The notes under the pieces are model-generated. The model worked only from the letters and a program-made list of their open reading frames with translations. It searched no databases and was not told the origin of the DNA. From Terriglobia bacterium (lineage in GTDB: Bacteria; Acidobacteriota; UBA6911): a stretch of DNA of 64,000 nucleotides. Position 1 is the first letter of the stretch. Each line of letters opens with the position of its first letter. The position numbers and the translations under genes are program-made. Positions 9,081 to 18,728 of this stretch are shown here, in pieces. The stretch spans positions 22,509 to 86,508 of the forward strand of contig JAIQGI010000032.1 of NCBI GenBank assembly GCA_020072565.1, read 5' to 3'.

Positions 9081-10226
9081 ATGGATTTGCCAAAGAATAT
9101 GATTGGAAATCGTCGCTTCCTGTTTGCCGGCCTGGTCTTCATGCTCTGCATCGCGGGCCTGTCGGGAGCGCCGCAGATTCCGGGCGTTGCCGACACGCTG
9201 CCGGAGCGGCTCGAAGACCAGGAGTTCTGGCGGATAGCCACGGAGTTCTCCGAGCCTGACGGCTATTTCCGCTCCGACAATCTCCTCTCCAACGAGATGT
9301 CGATGCAGTATGTCATCCCGGACCTCCTCCTGCGGACGCGGCCTGGGGGCGCATACTTGGGCGTAGGTCCGGAACAGAATTTCACCTACATCGCCGCCGT
9401 GAAGCCGAAGATCGCGTTCATCACGGACATCCGGCGTGGAAACACGCACACTCAGCTGATGTACAAGGCTCTTTTCGAGCTCTCTGCGGACCGCGCTGAT
9501 TTCGTTTCGCGCCTGTTTACCAGGAAGCGTCCGGATGGACTGGGCGCCTCAGCAACTGCGCAGGATCTTCTCGGGGCAATTTCCGCTGTTTCGGCAGGCG
9601 ACGAGACCGCCTGCAAGGGAAACCTGAAGGCAATCAACGACCTGCTGGTTCAGAAGCACAAGTTCCCACTTTCGGACGAAGACCTCGCGGGCATCGAGTA
9701 CGTCTACCACAGCTTCTACGCCTTCGGCCCGGGTATCAACTACGGCTCGACGGGCCAGGGTTTTGGCGGGCGCGGCGGCAGATCTTCCACCTATGCCGAT
9801 TTGATGACCCAGACTGACGGAAACGGCGTCAATCGCGGTTATCTCGCCAACGAGGAAAACTACAAAATCTTGAAGGATCTCGAGGAAAAGAACCTCATCG
9901 TTCCGCTCGTCGGGAATTTTGCCGGGCCAAAGGCCATCCGGGCCGTCGGCAAGTACCTCAAGGAGCACGGCGCCACGGTGACGGCATTCTATCTTTCCAA
10001 CGTCGAGCAGTATCTCGGCGGCACCTGGAACACCTTTTGCACCAACGTGGCAAGCCTGCCTCTGGATGAGAAGAGCACCTTCATCCGCGCATCCCGCGGC
10101 GGCGGTCTCGGGTATGGCTCCGGCGGCGGCCTGACCACGTCCCTCGGCAGCATGCTTGCCGAGACCAAGTCATGCGGCGGCATACAGCTGGTCCCGCCCG
10201 CTTCCGGTGAAGCCAGGAAGCGCTGA
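9081..10226 (+). CDS. Conserved exported protein of unknown function
   Basis: About 381 aa from the ATG at 9081; an ATG at 9099 would also leave the signal peptide (RRFLFAGLVFMLCIAGLSGA) intact, and neither has a good ribosome binding site. The mature protein is well ordered and clearly coding, with GPEQNFTYIAAVKPKIAFI, DIRRGNTHTQLMYKALFEL, a Gly/Arg/Ser-rich loop (GQGFGGRGGRSS) and KAIRAVGKYLKEHGATVTAF. The last part reads like a Rossmann-type strand-helix unit, which would suit a methyltransferase-like fold, but no cofactor motif is visible. I do not assign a function. Confidence 0.75.
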   Translation: MDLPKNMIGNRRFLFAGLVFMLCIAGLSGAPQIPGVADTLPERLEDQEFWRIATEFSEPDGYFRSDNLLSNEMSMQYVIPDLLLRTRPGGAYLGVGPEQNFTYIAAVKPKIAFITDIRRGNTHTQLMYKALFELSADRADFVSRLFTRKRPDGLGASATAQDLLGAISAVSAGDETACKGNLKAINDLLVQKHKFPLSDEDLAGIEYVYHSFYAFGPGINYGSTGQGFGGRGGRSSTYADLMTQTDGNGVNRGYLANEENYKILKDLEEKNLIVPLVGNFAGPKAIRAVGKYLKEHGATVTAFYLSNVEQYLGGTWNTFCTNVASLPLDEKSTFIRASRGGGLGYGSGGGLTTSLGSMLAETKSCGGIQLVPPASGEARKR

Positions 10227-10339
10227 CAATCCTTGACCGCAAGCAAGGCGCAGAAAGACGGCTGGAACGGAAGGACGCCCCGCAAGGCCGGCCACGACGG
10301 CGCGAATCATCCCGCGGCCAATCCTAACGGCGGCGACTT

Positions 10340-10801
10340 TCAGGAACCCGTTTCTCCGCTTCCCTGACTTTTCGTGTCGTTGCTCTCAAGCGATTGAAGA
10401 TAGTTGGCAAAATTCTCGTTGAAGAGGGCGCCCGGCCTCTTCTCGCGCAAGAGCCGGACCGCCTCCTTGCCGCTCATGCCGAGGTAGGTCAGGGTCAGGC
10501 CGGCGACGAGCGCCGACCGGTTCAGCCCGAGCCCGCAATGGCTGAGGACTCGTTCCCCCCGCTCCACCAGCCCCGCGGCCAGTTTGGCGACGGCGTGCAG
10601 CTTCTCAGTGTCGGGCAGTTCGTCGTCATAGATCGGGAAGTAGATGTACAGCATCTGGTTGGGAATCGTCGGGATGCCGAGATCGACATCCCCGTCGAGA
10701 TCAATAACGGCTGTGATCCCGTTATTGCGGATCGTTTCCCAGTCGTCAATGGCCGGCGAGAGGTAGAGCCTTCCCCCTTCATCGAGCGGCACAAGTTCCA
10801 T
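10340..10801 (-). CDS. Dual-specificity protein phosphatase-like protein
   Basis: 153 aa from the ATG at 10801; an upstream in-frame start at 10858 would add 19 residues unlike the family. The signature HCGLGLNRS gives the C-x5-R phosphate loop (Cys89, Arg95), and IYDDELPD about 25 residues earlier may supply the acidic residue. Strand and helix order (LYLSPAIDDW, ITAVIDLDGD, HAVAKLAAGLVERGERVLSHC) agrees with small bacterial DSPs. Substrate unknown. It converges on the exported protein before it, with 113 bases between the stops. Confidence 0.85.
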   Translation of the reverse strand: MELVPLDEGGRLYLSPAIDDWETIRNNGITAVIDLDGDVDLGIPTIPNQMLYIYFPIYDDELPDTEKLHAVAKLAAGLVERGERVLSHCGLGLNRSALVAGLTLTYLGMSGKEAVRLLREKRPGALFNENFANYLQSLESNDTKSQGSGETGS

Positions 10802-11345
10802 GGCAAAGACCTTATCCCAGGACGCGTGGCGAATGCAAGGAGCCGGCGCGATCGCCACCGGTCTGGGATGTTATCGCCTCTTTCGATCAATTCCTCGATG
10901 TTCGGACATCCACGTGCTCCGAAACTGGCAAAAAGACCGGCAGACTTCGGTATCGGGATCGGTATCGCTATCGCAGTCGCAATCGGTCTTCCCAGACCGG
11001 AAAAGCCGATTGGAATGGCGTTCCCGATTCCGATATCGATGAGAAGAATGACTTTCAGGCCTGACGGGGAATTTGTCTGCCCCGTGCAGACCTCTCCCAG
11101 GTGTAGAATCTTGCCATGGCGACTCCTGAGCTGTGATTTGATCGGGGCGAGGGCAGCGGAGGGGCCCGGGGAGTTGACATGATGCCCCAAGCATGAACCT
11201 GACGACTCCAAGGGGGAAGGCGCGCGGGTTCCCTGACGTGGGATACGCAGCCAAGCCTTCCTGTCCGCCGTCGGTTTTCTCGATATTTACGGAAACTGGT
11301 GAAATGGTACTTGCCGCCAATTTTCCCGATAAGGAGAAATCCGTA
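10802..11345. other. Spacer with a GATCGG/TATCGC tandem repeat
   Basis: About 540 bases between the divergent phosphatase and permease genes with no gene supported. From 10948 to 10988 the sequence is a run of related 6-mers (CGGTATCGGGATCGGTATCG and onward to GCAATCGG) that matches 675-712. It is followed by a partly complementary stretch near 11000-11040 (CCCGATTCCGATATCGAT). Promoters for both flanking genes should be here, but none is clear. Confidence 0.55.
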
Positions 11346-12656
11346 ATGTCTCGCAGCAGGATCTACTATCCCGAAGACAAGATTCCTTTGGTCCGTCTGA
11401 TTCCCATGGGCCTGCAACACGTGGTGGCGATGTTCGGAGCGACCGTCTTGGCCCCCATCTTGATGGGATTCAATCCGCAGGTGGCCTTGTTCTTCTCCGG
11501 CATTGGAACACTCCTCTTCATCCTCACGACCGGTTCTAAGGTCCCGAGCTACCTTGGTTCGAGCTTCGCCTTCATAGGACCTGTGCTTGCGGTAACCGGT
11601 GGCGATGCGGCAAAAATCCCCTTCGCTTTGTCTGGGATTGCCGCTGCCGCCGTGCTTTACGCCGTTGCGGCGCTGATCACGATACGATGGGGCTCGAATT
11701 GGATCGACCGTCTCATGCCGCCCGTGGTCACAGGTTCGGTGGTGGCCATCATCGGCCTCAATCTAGCCTCCTCAGCTGTGACCAACGCCATCAATGCCGA
11801 CTTGACGGTAAACAGCACCGCGGACCTCAAACGGCTGGCCATCGCCACGGCCACCTTCCTCACCGCCGCCGTGGTCTGCATCCATCTGAAGGGGTTTTTA
11901 CGGCTCTTACCGATTCTGATTGGGGTAATTGTGGGTTACACGCTTTTTGCGCTTGTCGGCATGCTCGATCCTGGGAGCGTTGCCCTTATCCGCAGTGCCG
12001 CATGGATCGGCCTGCCGCCGTTTCAGAAGCCGGCTTTCAGCCTGAACGCGCTCCTGGTGATCGCACCGATTTTCGTTGTGCTCATTGCTGAGAACAAGGG
12101 ACATATTGCCGCCATTTCCGGCTACATGGGCCGCGATCTCAATCCGCACCTGGGGCGAGCTTATCTTGGCGATGCTCTCGCCACCTTCCTGTCCGCTCTC
12201 GGCGGCGGAACGCCGCAGACGACCTACGCCGAGAACATGGGCGTTATGGCCATCACGCGAGTTTACAGCACCAGCAACTTCATCGTGGCGGCCTGCATCG
12301 CGATCCTGCTCGGGCTCTGCCCCAAGTTCGGCGCCCTCATCCAATCCATCCCCAATCCGGTCCTGGGCGGCATCACCGTCATCCTCTACGGGCTGATAAC
12401 CCTCATGGGGATCCGCATATGGATCGACGCCAAGGTGGATTTCTCCAACCACAAAGATTTCGTCGTGGCCGGAGCTTCGCTCGTGGCCGCCACCGGCCTG
12501 GGGATCAAGGGCCTGACGGTGGCGGGCGTGAATATTGCCGGCATCGCTTTTGGAACCCTCATTGCCCTGGTCCTGAACCTGTGCCTCTCTATCGGCGGGG
12601 CGTCGCCCAAACGCCCGGAGCAGGACCATCAGGAGTCCCCTGATATGCAGGCATAA
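11346..12656 (+). CDS. uraA: Uracil/xanthine-type nucleobase permease (NCS2, UraA-like)
   Basis: 436 aa from the ATG at 11346, which has AAGGAG 9 bases upstream; a longer frame from 11193 adds 51 unlikely residues. It is a polytopic inner-membrane protein with the NCS2 pattern: LIPMGLQHVVAMFGATVLAP in TM1, SYLGSSFAFIGP in TM3, AENKGHIAAISGYMGRDL with the substrate-site Glu, and GGGTPQTTYAENMGVMAITRVYS, the TM10 signature close to that of E. coli UraA. It should import uracil (or a related base) by proton symport. No pyrimidine gene is adjacent, so the exact substrate is inferred. The C-terminal tail is rich in Pro, Glu and Asp. Confidence 0.92.
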   Translation: MSRSRIYYPEDKIPLVRLIPMGLQHVVAMFGATVLAPILMGFNPQVALFFSGIGTLLFILTTGSKVPSYLGSSFAFIGPVLAVTGGDAAKIPFALSGIAAAAVLYAVAALITIRWGSNWIDRLMPPVVTGSVVAIIGLNLASSAVTNAINADLTVNSTADLKRLAIATATFLTAAVVCIHLKGFLRLLPILIGVIVGYTLFALVGMLDPGSVALIRSAAWIGLPPFQKPAFSLNALLVIAPIFVVLIAENKGHIAAISGYMGRDLNPHLGRAYLGDALATFLSALGGGTPQTTYAENMGVMAITRVYSTSNFIVAACIAILLGLCPKFGALIQSIPNPVLGGITVILYGLITLMGIRIWIDAKVDFSNHKDFVVAGASLVAATGLGIKGLTVAGVNIAGIAFGTLIALVLNLCLSIGGASPKRPEQDHQESPDMQA

Positions 12657-12964
12657 ATGCGGCCTTCAATCATCGTGTCGGTCACGACGCAGATCTCCTG
12701 CCCTGGAAGTATGCAAAAAATCAGTATCCTGTGGTATCGTCAGGGCTGACAATCCTTCGCCGGGCGTCGTTCACGCCTCGTAGCTGGCACAAAGCCCCAT
12801 ATTGGAAGCTGCAAGGGACGCAGCCCAGGAGAGGAGACCACCAACTCGGCAGGTTATCTCACCTATCTGTTATCCGTCGACGAACTTCGTCAAATAGTGC
12901 GGAACCTCGTCGACCCGGGCGGGGCCCGCCTGCGGCACTTTGGTGTTCACATCGGAGATCAGTC
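12657..12964. other. 308-bp spacer, nothing recognised
   Basis: Between the permease and the HExxH peptidase. An in-frame extension of the peptidase frame runs through part of it but looks non-coding. No hairpin, repeat or promoter could be supported. Confidence 0.45.
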
Positions 12965-13978
12965 ATGGGAAGACCTTCACAAGCCCTGCCCTTCTGCTTG
13001 CTCCTGCTCTTCTCGTCCGCGCTCGCGGCACAAGGGCCGACCCGGGCCGCCGGCACGAACTCGCCACAATGCGCCGGCGCCCACATCGTGTTCGATATCT
13101 CTTCCATCGAGCACATCTTCCTGCGGCCAGAAGACGTCCTTGCGAACGATGAACGCTTCTGGGAGGCGGACGGTGCCTACAGGCTGGCCAAGCTGTGGCA
13201 CGAACGAAACAACATCCCGATCCCCTACGACGAATGGCGCGAGAACCTTAAGCGGATCGCCAGCACGCCCGCTGCAGAGCGCTCCACTCACCCTGTGTTT
13301 GCCTTGGCCAAGGCGCTGGCGGACAGCTACACCGAGTTCATGAAACGCGCAATCCCGCACGTCTGCTCCTACCTGCCAGACGCCGACGTGAAGCTGGACA
13401 CGACCGTCTACTTCACCGCCTACACGAGAGCCCGCGCCTTCATGACCCAAAGCAACATCGTCGTCAACATCATGCACCCGTATTGGCAGGGGGACCGGCA
13501 GCATATTCTGAATGCGATCGCGCACGAGGTCTTCCACATCGGCTATGGCCTTAACCCAACCTCCCTGGCGCTCGCACAACAGACCAACGATCGCTTCTAC
13601 GGGATACTCAGGCAGCTGCATAACGAGGGAATAGCCACATATGTGTCCTACAAGGCGCTCGCGATTTACCCGGCGGCGGGTGAGAAAGACTACCAGCTGC
13701 TGGCGAACCCGGCGGATGTCGCCGACCTTCGGCGCCAGCTCAATGCGCTGTTCCAACAGGCGGCCTCTCTCTCCCCAGACGAACTGCAGAAGCGCTCCTG
13801 GGACATCGGTGTCACCCAGCGCGTCTACTACGTTGTCGGTGCAGACATGGCGAGGACCATTGAAGGCAAGGCCGGACGAAGAGCTCTCATCGAGACCATC
13901 AACAAGGGACCGCGCTCGTTCGTGGCAGCCTACAACGCCCTTGTGCGCGCTGCTGAGCGAGTTGTCGAGTTGCGGTGA
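12965..13978 (+). CDS. Exported zincin-like peptidase (HExxH), DUF5700-like
   Basis: 337 aa. The ATG at 12965 has GGAG 8 bases upstream and begins a signal peptide ([18 protein letters not shown]). The middle holds HEVFH (187-191) inside [15 protein letters not shown], and 30 residues on [11 protein letters not shown] supplies a likely third zinc ligand, Glu221, as in gluzincins. This arrangement resembles the DUF5700 putative metallopeptidases. It should act outside the cytoplasmic membrane on unknown peptides. The reading frame is complete and ends just before the decayed kinase. Confidence 0.8.
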   Translation: MGRPSQALPFCLLLLFSSALAAQGPTRAAGTNSPQCAGAHIVFDISSIEHIFLRPEDVLANDERFWEADGAYRLAKLWHERNNIPIPYDEWRENLKRIASTPAAERSTHPVFALAKALADSYTEFMKRAIPHVCSYLPDADVKLDTTVYFTAYTRARAFMTQSNIVVNIMHPYWQGDRQHILNAIAHEVFHIGYGLNPTSLALAQQTNDRFYGILRQLHNEGIATYVSYKALAIYPAAGEKDYQLLANPADVADLRRQLNALFQQAASLSPDELQKRSWDIGVTQRVYYVVGADMARTIEGKAGRRALIETINKGPRSFVAAYNALVRAAERVVELR

Positions 13979-14096
13979 GCGCGTCCACCGCCAGAACTCT
14001 ACTGGATGCCCCACGGCACTTCCAGTTTCATCAAAGGGCCGTAGTACTGGCAGCCCCCAGCACGTCTTGGTTCCCATTGCTCCCGTTCGTCTACCA

Positions 14097-15197
14097 CGCG
14101 AGCAGGAGGCACGGGCTGTGGCGGCTCTCAACCACCCTAATATCCTCGCGATCCACGACGTCGGCACCCACGAGGCCGCTCCCTACATGGTCACCGAATT
14201 GCTGGAAGGCGAGTCGCTGCGGGAGCGCCTGGGCAGCGGCGCGCTGCCGGTCCGCAAGGCCATAGAGACGGCGGTTCAGATCGCCCAGGGCCTGGCGGCG
14301 GCACACGATAAGGGCATCATCCATCGCGACCTCAAACCGGGCAACGTCTTCCTCACAAAGGACGGTCATGTCAAGATCCTGGATTTAGGCCTTGCCAAGC
14401 TGGCGGCACCGAGAAACACGGACGAACTCTCAAGAGCCACCACGGAAACAGAGGCGACGCAAGCGGGCACGGTGCTCGGTACCGTTGGGTACATGTCGCC
14501 CGAGCAAATGCGGGGACAAACGGCGGACCATCGCAGCGACGTTTTCTCGTTCGGGTGCGTGCTGTATGAGACCAGCGGCTATGCCAGCGACGTACGCGTC
14601 TCCCCCAAGGGAGACTTGGTGGCTTTCGCAGACCATCCCGCGCTCGGTGACAATGGCGGCACCATCGCCGTCGTGGATTCTTCAGGCCGCAAGCGCACGC
14701 TTTCCACACCACAGGTGCAAATCCTCGGCCTCGCCTGGGCTCCGTCGGGGAAAGAGGTCTGGTTCAGCGGGTCCAAGGTCGGTGCCGCCGCTCCACTGAA
14801 ATCGGTGGACCTTTCGCGCCACGAACGTGTCGTGGCGCGTGTTCCGGGACGCATCGTCATCCACGATATTGCCAATGATGGACACGCACTGCTGAGCCAC
14901 AAGAATGACCGCATCGTTGCGATGGCCTTCGGGCCCGGAGAACCGCAGCAGATCACGCAAGATTCGATCGACCACGCTGACGCTCACTTCCTTCCGGAGG
15001 GCAAAGGAGTTGTGTTCACCGGCATCGAGCCCGGTCACAAGCCGCGCATTTACACGCAGGCGATTGGTGCCGGCGGCCCGCGCGCTATCTCGCCGGAAGG
15101 GGTCCGCGGCATGGTCCCCACGGCGGACGGCAAGTACTATGCATACGCCTTCAGCCGCACACTGAGCGAGCTGTATGCGGTGGACGGCTTGCGGTGA
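14097..15197 (+). pseudogene. Decayed Ser/Thr protein kinase with beta-propeller sensor
   Basis: Open frame resembling acidobacterial PknB-type kinases fused to a TolB/WD40-like propeller, but doubly truncated. It begins abruptly at [16 protein letters not shown], so the Gly-rich loop and catalytic Lys are gone. The catalytic loop [15 protein letters not shown] (in place of DFG), [13 protein letters not shown] and [13 protein letters not shown] are present. The text then jumps straight into propeller blades ([28 protein letters not shown]), removing the end of the C-lobe and the membrane segment. There is no plausible start codon with a ribosome site. It cannot be an active kinase. Confidence 0.78.
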
Positions 15198-15299
15198 AGA
15201 AGTGAGCAAGTGCTGCGGGTCATGAGCGTCGGCAGAGACTATCAGGCTGGAGCCATAGCCGCATAACTTTCACGGCGGCGTGTTCCTTTCCTGTGATCT

Positions 15300-16736
15300 C
15301 TACTTGCGATAGTCGAGCGGCGGCTTGCGATCGCCGATGACGGGCTTGTAAGAAATGTTGCCCTTGCGCTGCTCGAATTCAGCGCGCGCTCTCTGAACGT
15401 GGGCCGGGTCGCTGAACAGGTCGACGCCAGTCAGTGCCATCGTCTTGGCTGCCAGCATCATTCCGTTGATCCCGATCGTCATGCCGTCACATGCGGTCGC
15501 CTGCCAGGTGTGCGCGGAAGTGCCGGGCACCCAGGTCGCCGTTGTGAGTCCGATCGTGGGCACATTCCAACTCACGTCGCCCAGGTCTGTAGATGCCGGG
15601 GTGATGTTCGTGCTCTGAGGCTGAATCTTTTCCTCCGATCCCAGCGGCAGCACTGGACCAAGCATTGTCCTCTGCAGCGCCTCCGCGAACGCCCGCTCCT
15701 CGTTCGTGTATTTGATGCCGCCCAGCCGCTGGAGGTTTTTATTTTGCAGGCCCGCCAGATAAGCATTCGGCAGGATGTTGTAGTCGCCGCCCAAGATCTC
15801 CAGATCCATTGTGGTGCCGGTCCCGAGCGCTGCCCCCTTGGCGGCGTCGGTAATCCGCTGCCAGATTCCATTGAGCACCTGCATGTCGGGATGCCGTGCT
15901 ACGTAATAGACCTCGGCAAAGTCAGGGACGACATTCGGCGCCGCGCCGCCATTGGTAATGATGTAATGAATGCGCGTTTCCTGCGGAACATGCTCACGCA
16001 TCAGATTGATCATCATGTCCATGGCCTCTGCGGCATCGAGCGCCGAGCGCCCCTTGTCGGGTGCGGCCGCGGCATGGGCCGCAACGCCGTGAAACCTGAA
16101 TTTGGCGCTGATGTTCGCGAGGTTGCTCCCTGTACTTGCCTGATTGGTGTCGCCCGGGTGCCAGGAGATCACTACGTCCACGTCCCGGAAAAGGCCGGCC
16201 CGGACCATGTATACCTTGCCTTCACCTCCCTCTTCTGCGGGCGTTCCATAATAGCGCACAGTACCCTCGCGATGGACGGATGCCAGCCAGTCCTTCACCG
16301 CGACGGCTGCAGCCATCGCAGCAGTGCCGAGCAGGTTATGTCCGCAGCCGTGTCCCGGGGCGCCTGCTAAGACAGGCTTCTTCTCGGGTACGGCCTCTTG
16401 CGAGAGTCCCGGCAGAGCGTCGTACTCGCCGACGAATGCGATGACCGGCCTGCCACTGCCATAGCTCGCCACAAACGCGGTTGGAATGTCGGCAACGCCC
16501 TTCTGGACTGAGAATCCAGCCGCCGCCAACCTGGCTTCGAGCAACGCGCTGCTCTTCACTTCCTGGTAGCCGGTTTCGGCAAACTTCCAGATTTGAAGCG
16601 CGACATCGGCGTAGGCTTGGTGCTGCGCTTCAATGCCTTCGACGACTTGCGTCCCCGCATCCGGCCGTTGCGCGGTTGCGCCAAAAGCAATCAATAACGA
16701 TGCAAGCAGGAAGAATGCGACTCGTTTTGTTTTCAT
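15300..16736 (-). CDS. Exported M20-family amidohydrolase (AbgB-like)
   Basis: 478 aa. A signal peptide (RVAFFLLASLLIAFGATAQ) is followed by an M20D peptidase fold: AFVGEYDALPGLSQ, then GAPGHGCGHNLLGTAAMAAA with metal ligands, GTPAEEGGEGKVYMVRAGLF with the catalytic Glu pair, and a dimerisation domain beginning AKFRFHGVAAHAAAAPDKGRS. The pattern is closest to p-aminobenzoyl-glutamate hydrolase subunit B and related amidohydrolases. Periplasmic cleavage of an N-acyl amino acid or amide is likely; substrate unknown. GAGGAGAG lies just before the ATG. It converges with the kinase relic. Confidence 0.9.
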   Translation of the reverse strand: MKTKRVAFFLLASLLIAFGATAQRPDAGTQVVEGIEAQHQAYADVALQIWKFAETGYQEVKSSALLEARLAAAGFSVQKGVADIPTAFVASYGSGRPVIAFVGEYDALPGLSQEAVPEKKPVLAGAPGHGCGHNLLGTAAMAAAVAVKDWLASVHREGTVRYYGTPAEEGGEGKVYMVRAGLFRDVDVVISWHPGDTNQASTGSNLANISAKFRFHGVAAHAAAAPDKGRSALDAAEAMDMMINLMREHVPQETRIHYIITNGGAAPNVVPDFAEVYYVARHPDMQVLNGIWQRITDAAKGAALGTGTTMDLEILGGDYNILPNAYLAGLQNKNLQRLGGIKYTNEERAFAEALQRTMLGPVLPLGSEEKIQPQSTNITPASTDLGDVSWNVPTIGLTTATWVPGTSAHTWQATACDGMTIGINGMMLAAKTMALTGVDLFSDPAHVQRARAEFEQRKGNISYKPVIGDRKPPLDYRK

Positions 16737-16821
16737 CTCTCCTCGCGCCCGAAATGAGGTTGGATGTTACCTTGCTTTTCTGCGGTGGGGAAAGCATACC
16801 ACTGCTAAGACAACGCACCAA

Positions 16822-17148
16822 TTGAGTTCGGCATATAGACAGGATCTCGCCGACGGGATTCTGTCGCCCGATCTCTGCTTTCCGCTTGAAATCAGGAAGC
16901 AATGGGGCACAGCGGATGTCCCTTGGCGGATCGAGCGTCGAGGTGATCCGACTGTTTTATTTTTGCCGCCAAAGTATGCGGATGCCTTTGATATTCGTTC
17001 TGGCCACCTCGGCAGCGGGGGCTTGATGGACGTGTGGTTTTAAAAAGGAATCGGCATAGTCAGCGAGCGGTATCTGCACCAGGGCACTTATGAAGCGTGG
17101 ACTAAGGTGCTTAAGGCTTTCATTAAGGTACGGCAAATCAAGAACTGA
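16822..17148 (+). pseudogene. Unidentified coding remnant with a frameshift at a T/A run
   Basis: One frame gives DLADGILSPDLCFPLEIRK, then VPWRIERRGDPTVLFLPPKY and ending GLMDVWF before TAA at 17041-17043. The next frame picks up at once with KGIGIVSERYLHQGTYEAW and ends with a TGA at 17146-17148. The switch falls in TTTTAAAAA (17037-17046), so one lost or gained base explains it. The residue composition looks protein-like on both sides. No start codon is seen, and the family is not recognised. It could instead be a sequencing error within a partial gene. Confidence 0.5.
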
Positions 17149-17263
17149 ACATGGCCACTCCAGATTATCTTGGATTCAAGGGAAAGCACGGCTCTGGCAC
17201 GATCGTGCTTTGCGCCCGCGGACGCGTCGTACGCCGATGCTCCTGGTTCTGGATCCGTCCGCC

Positions 17264-18094
17264 TCACCTTCCCGTGGCCGGCTTGGTGGCGCGGATGAAC
17301 GCGCTCAGGAATTTCCCGTCTACCTGCGGCCCGATGGCATCCACGTCGATGCCTTTGTCAAGGAGGAACGAGAGGGCGTCCTTGGTCCGATAGATGCGGG
17401 TAGGCACGATGTCGATCTGCTCGAAGCCCGCGGCGGCCAGCTTGGTCCGGTACTCGTTCTCTTCCAGGGCCCCGGCTACGCATCCCACCCACAACAGGAC
17501 GCTTTTGCGTATCGCCGGGAGCATTTCGCCCCTGGTGACCACGTCGGATACCGCGAAGCGGCCGCCAGGCTTCAATACCCGAAACGCCTCCGCCAGAACC
17601 CGGTCCTTGTTGGCCGAAAGGTTGATGACACAGTTCGAGATGATCACGTCGACCGAATTATCCGGGAGTGGGATGTTTTCAATTTCGCCCTTCAGAAACT
17701 CCACGTTGGCCACTCCGGCTTTGCGTTTGTTCTCCTCCGCAAGAGCCAGCATTTCGTCGGTCATGTCCAGACCGTAGGCCTTCCCCGCCGGACCGACACG
17801 TTTCGCGGACAGCAGAACGTCGATGCCGCCACCCGATCCCAAGTCGAGCACCACGTCGCCCGGTTTCAGTTCCGCCAGCGCGGTGGGGTTGCCGCAACCA
17901 AGGGATGAGAGCACGGCGGTATCCGGCAAGTGCTCTACCTGGTTGGGATCATACAGATTGCTCGTGATCGGATCGGCACAACGCTGTTCCGCCGGAGCCG
18001 CTCCGCAACACCCACCCTTGCTGCCGCTGATGACTTTGAGGGCTGCTTGCCCATATTTTTCTCTCACCACTTTTTTGACGTCTTCGGTACTCAT
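17264..18094 (-). CDS. arsM: Arsenite S-adenosylmethionine methyltransferase
   Basis: 276 aa from the ATG at 18094, which has a perfect AGGAGG 5 bases upstream; a longer frame from 18160 would run into arsR. It has the SAM motif [12 protein letters not shown] and the three cysteines that bind As(III) in ArsM: Cys67 in SLGCGNP, Cys155 in ISNCVINL and Cys205 in [11 protein letters not shown] pair and a further Cys near residues 29-39 are also typical. It adds methyl groups to arsenite in the cytosol, giving volatile or less retained arsenicals. It follows arsR by 8 bases and shares its promoter. Confidence 0.95.
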   Translation of the reverse strand: MSTEDVKKVVREKYGQAALKVISGSKGGCCGAAPAEQRCADPITSNLYDPNQVEHLPDTAVLSSLGCGNPTALAELKPGDVVLDLGSGGGIDVLLSAKRVGPAGKAYGLDMTDEMLALAEENKRKAGVANVEFLKGEIENIPLPDNSVDVIISNCVINLSANKDRVLAEAFRVLKPGGRFAVSDVVTRGEMLPAIRKSVLLWVGCVAGALEENEYRTKLAAAGFEQIDIVPTRIYRTKDALSFLLDKGIDVDAIGPQVDGKFLSAFIRATKPATGR

Positions 18095-18102
18095 GAGTCC
18101 TC

Positions 18103-18447
18103 CTACCTGCTGATATGGATGATTTTTTCGGGCTCGATTGCTTTCGAGCGCGTACAGCATTCGGCATAAAGAAAGCGCAACAGCTCCTGCAGAGTCTCCG
18201 TGTTGGCAGTGTAACGCAAAAACGTGCCTTCCCGTTTTACTGCGATCAGGTCCTCGTTCTTCAGCTTCTCAAGATGGTGGGACAGGTTGGAAGGCGCGAT
18301 CCCCAGCTCCTCCTGAATCTCTCCCACGACCATGCCTTCCGGGTGCGCCGCCAGCAGCACCCGCACGATCCGGAGCCGCGACTCGGTCCCCATGGCGGCG
18401 AGCATGTCGGCGTAGCGCGCGATCAGTTCAGACTCTTCTCTTGCCAT
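18103..18447 (-). CDS. arsR: ArsR-family metalloregulator
   Basis: 114 aa from the ATG at 18447, with GGAG 8 bases before it; a GTG three codons earlier is less well placed. It is a winged-helix ArsR/SmtB protein: [38 protein letters not shown] as the recognition helix, and [12 protein letters not shown] as the wing. A Cys pair (YAECCTRSK) lies in the C-terminal helix rather than in the recognition helix, a possible atypical As(III) site; this is inference. The stop TAG forms part of the arsM ribosome binding site, so both are translated from one mRNA. Confidence 0.92.
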   Translation of the reverse strand: MAREESELIARYADMLAAMGTESRLRIVRVLLAAHPEGMVVGEIQEELGIAPSNLSHHLEKLKNEDLIAVKREGTFLRYTANTETLQELLRFLYAECCTRSKAIEPEKIIHISR

Positions 18448-18474
18448 CGGTATCACTCCAGTACCCGGTCCATT

Positions 18475-18508
18475 ATTCTATAATTCAAATATAATTGAAA
18501 TATAGAAT
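18475..18508. promoter_or_regulatory. ArsR operator: 14-bp inverted repeat
   Basis: ATTCTATAATTCAA (18475-18488) and TTGAAATATAGAAT (18495-18508) are inverted repeats with one mismatch around a 6-base centre. The inner TTCAA-N6-TTGAA matches ArsR/SmtB-type operators. It covers the spacer and -10 of the arsR promoter, where a repressor would block RNA polymerase. Confidence 0.8.
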
Positions 18509-18515
18509 TTGTCAA
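18488..18515 (-). promoter_or_regulatory. Sigma-70-type promoter of arsR-arsM
   Basis: On the minus strand, TTGACA (18510-18515) is followed after 16 bases by TATATT (18488-18493). Both boxes are near consensus in an unusually AT-rich spot. Transcription would start near 18480, about 33 bases before the arsR ATG. Confidence 0.78.
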
Positions 18516-18538
18516 CCCCCAGCAGGGGGAAACGAAGT

Positions 18539-18652
18539 GGGCGCCGGGGGCCCGACGGCGCCCTGAAAGCGGCGAATTTGGAGTAGCCGGCAATATCCGG
18601 GCAACGTCTGACCGATGCTGACATCCCGGGTCGCGTCTGGCAGCCGCGACCC
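18539..18652. repeat. Two GC-rich hairpins, the second with a TCTGGCAGC loop
   Basis: 18539-18563 is an 8-bp stem GGGCGCCG/CGGCGCCC with a 9-base loop. 18628-18652 is an 8-bp stem GGGTCGCG/CGCGACCC around TCTGGCAGC. The second belongs to a family with members at 27868-27892, 28037-28062 and a worn one near 8966-8990. Confidence 0.7.
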
Positions 18653-18728
18653 ACAGGGGCGCCGAAGGAAATTGCGGGTCTGCCAAGAGTCGATCTATAC
18701 TGGCCGTCATTGAAAAGCAGGAGGAGCT

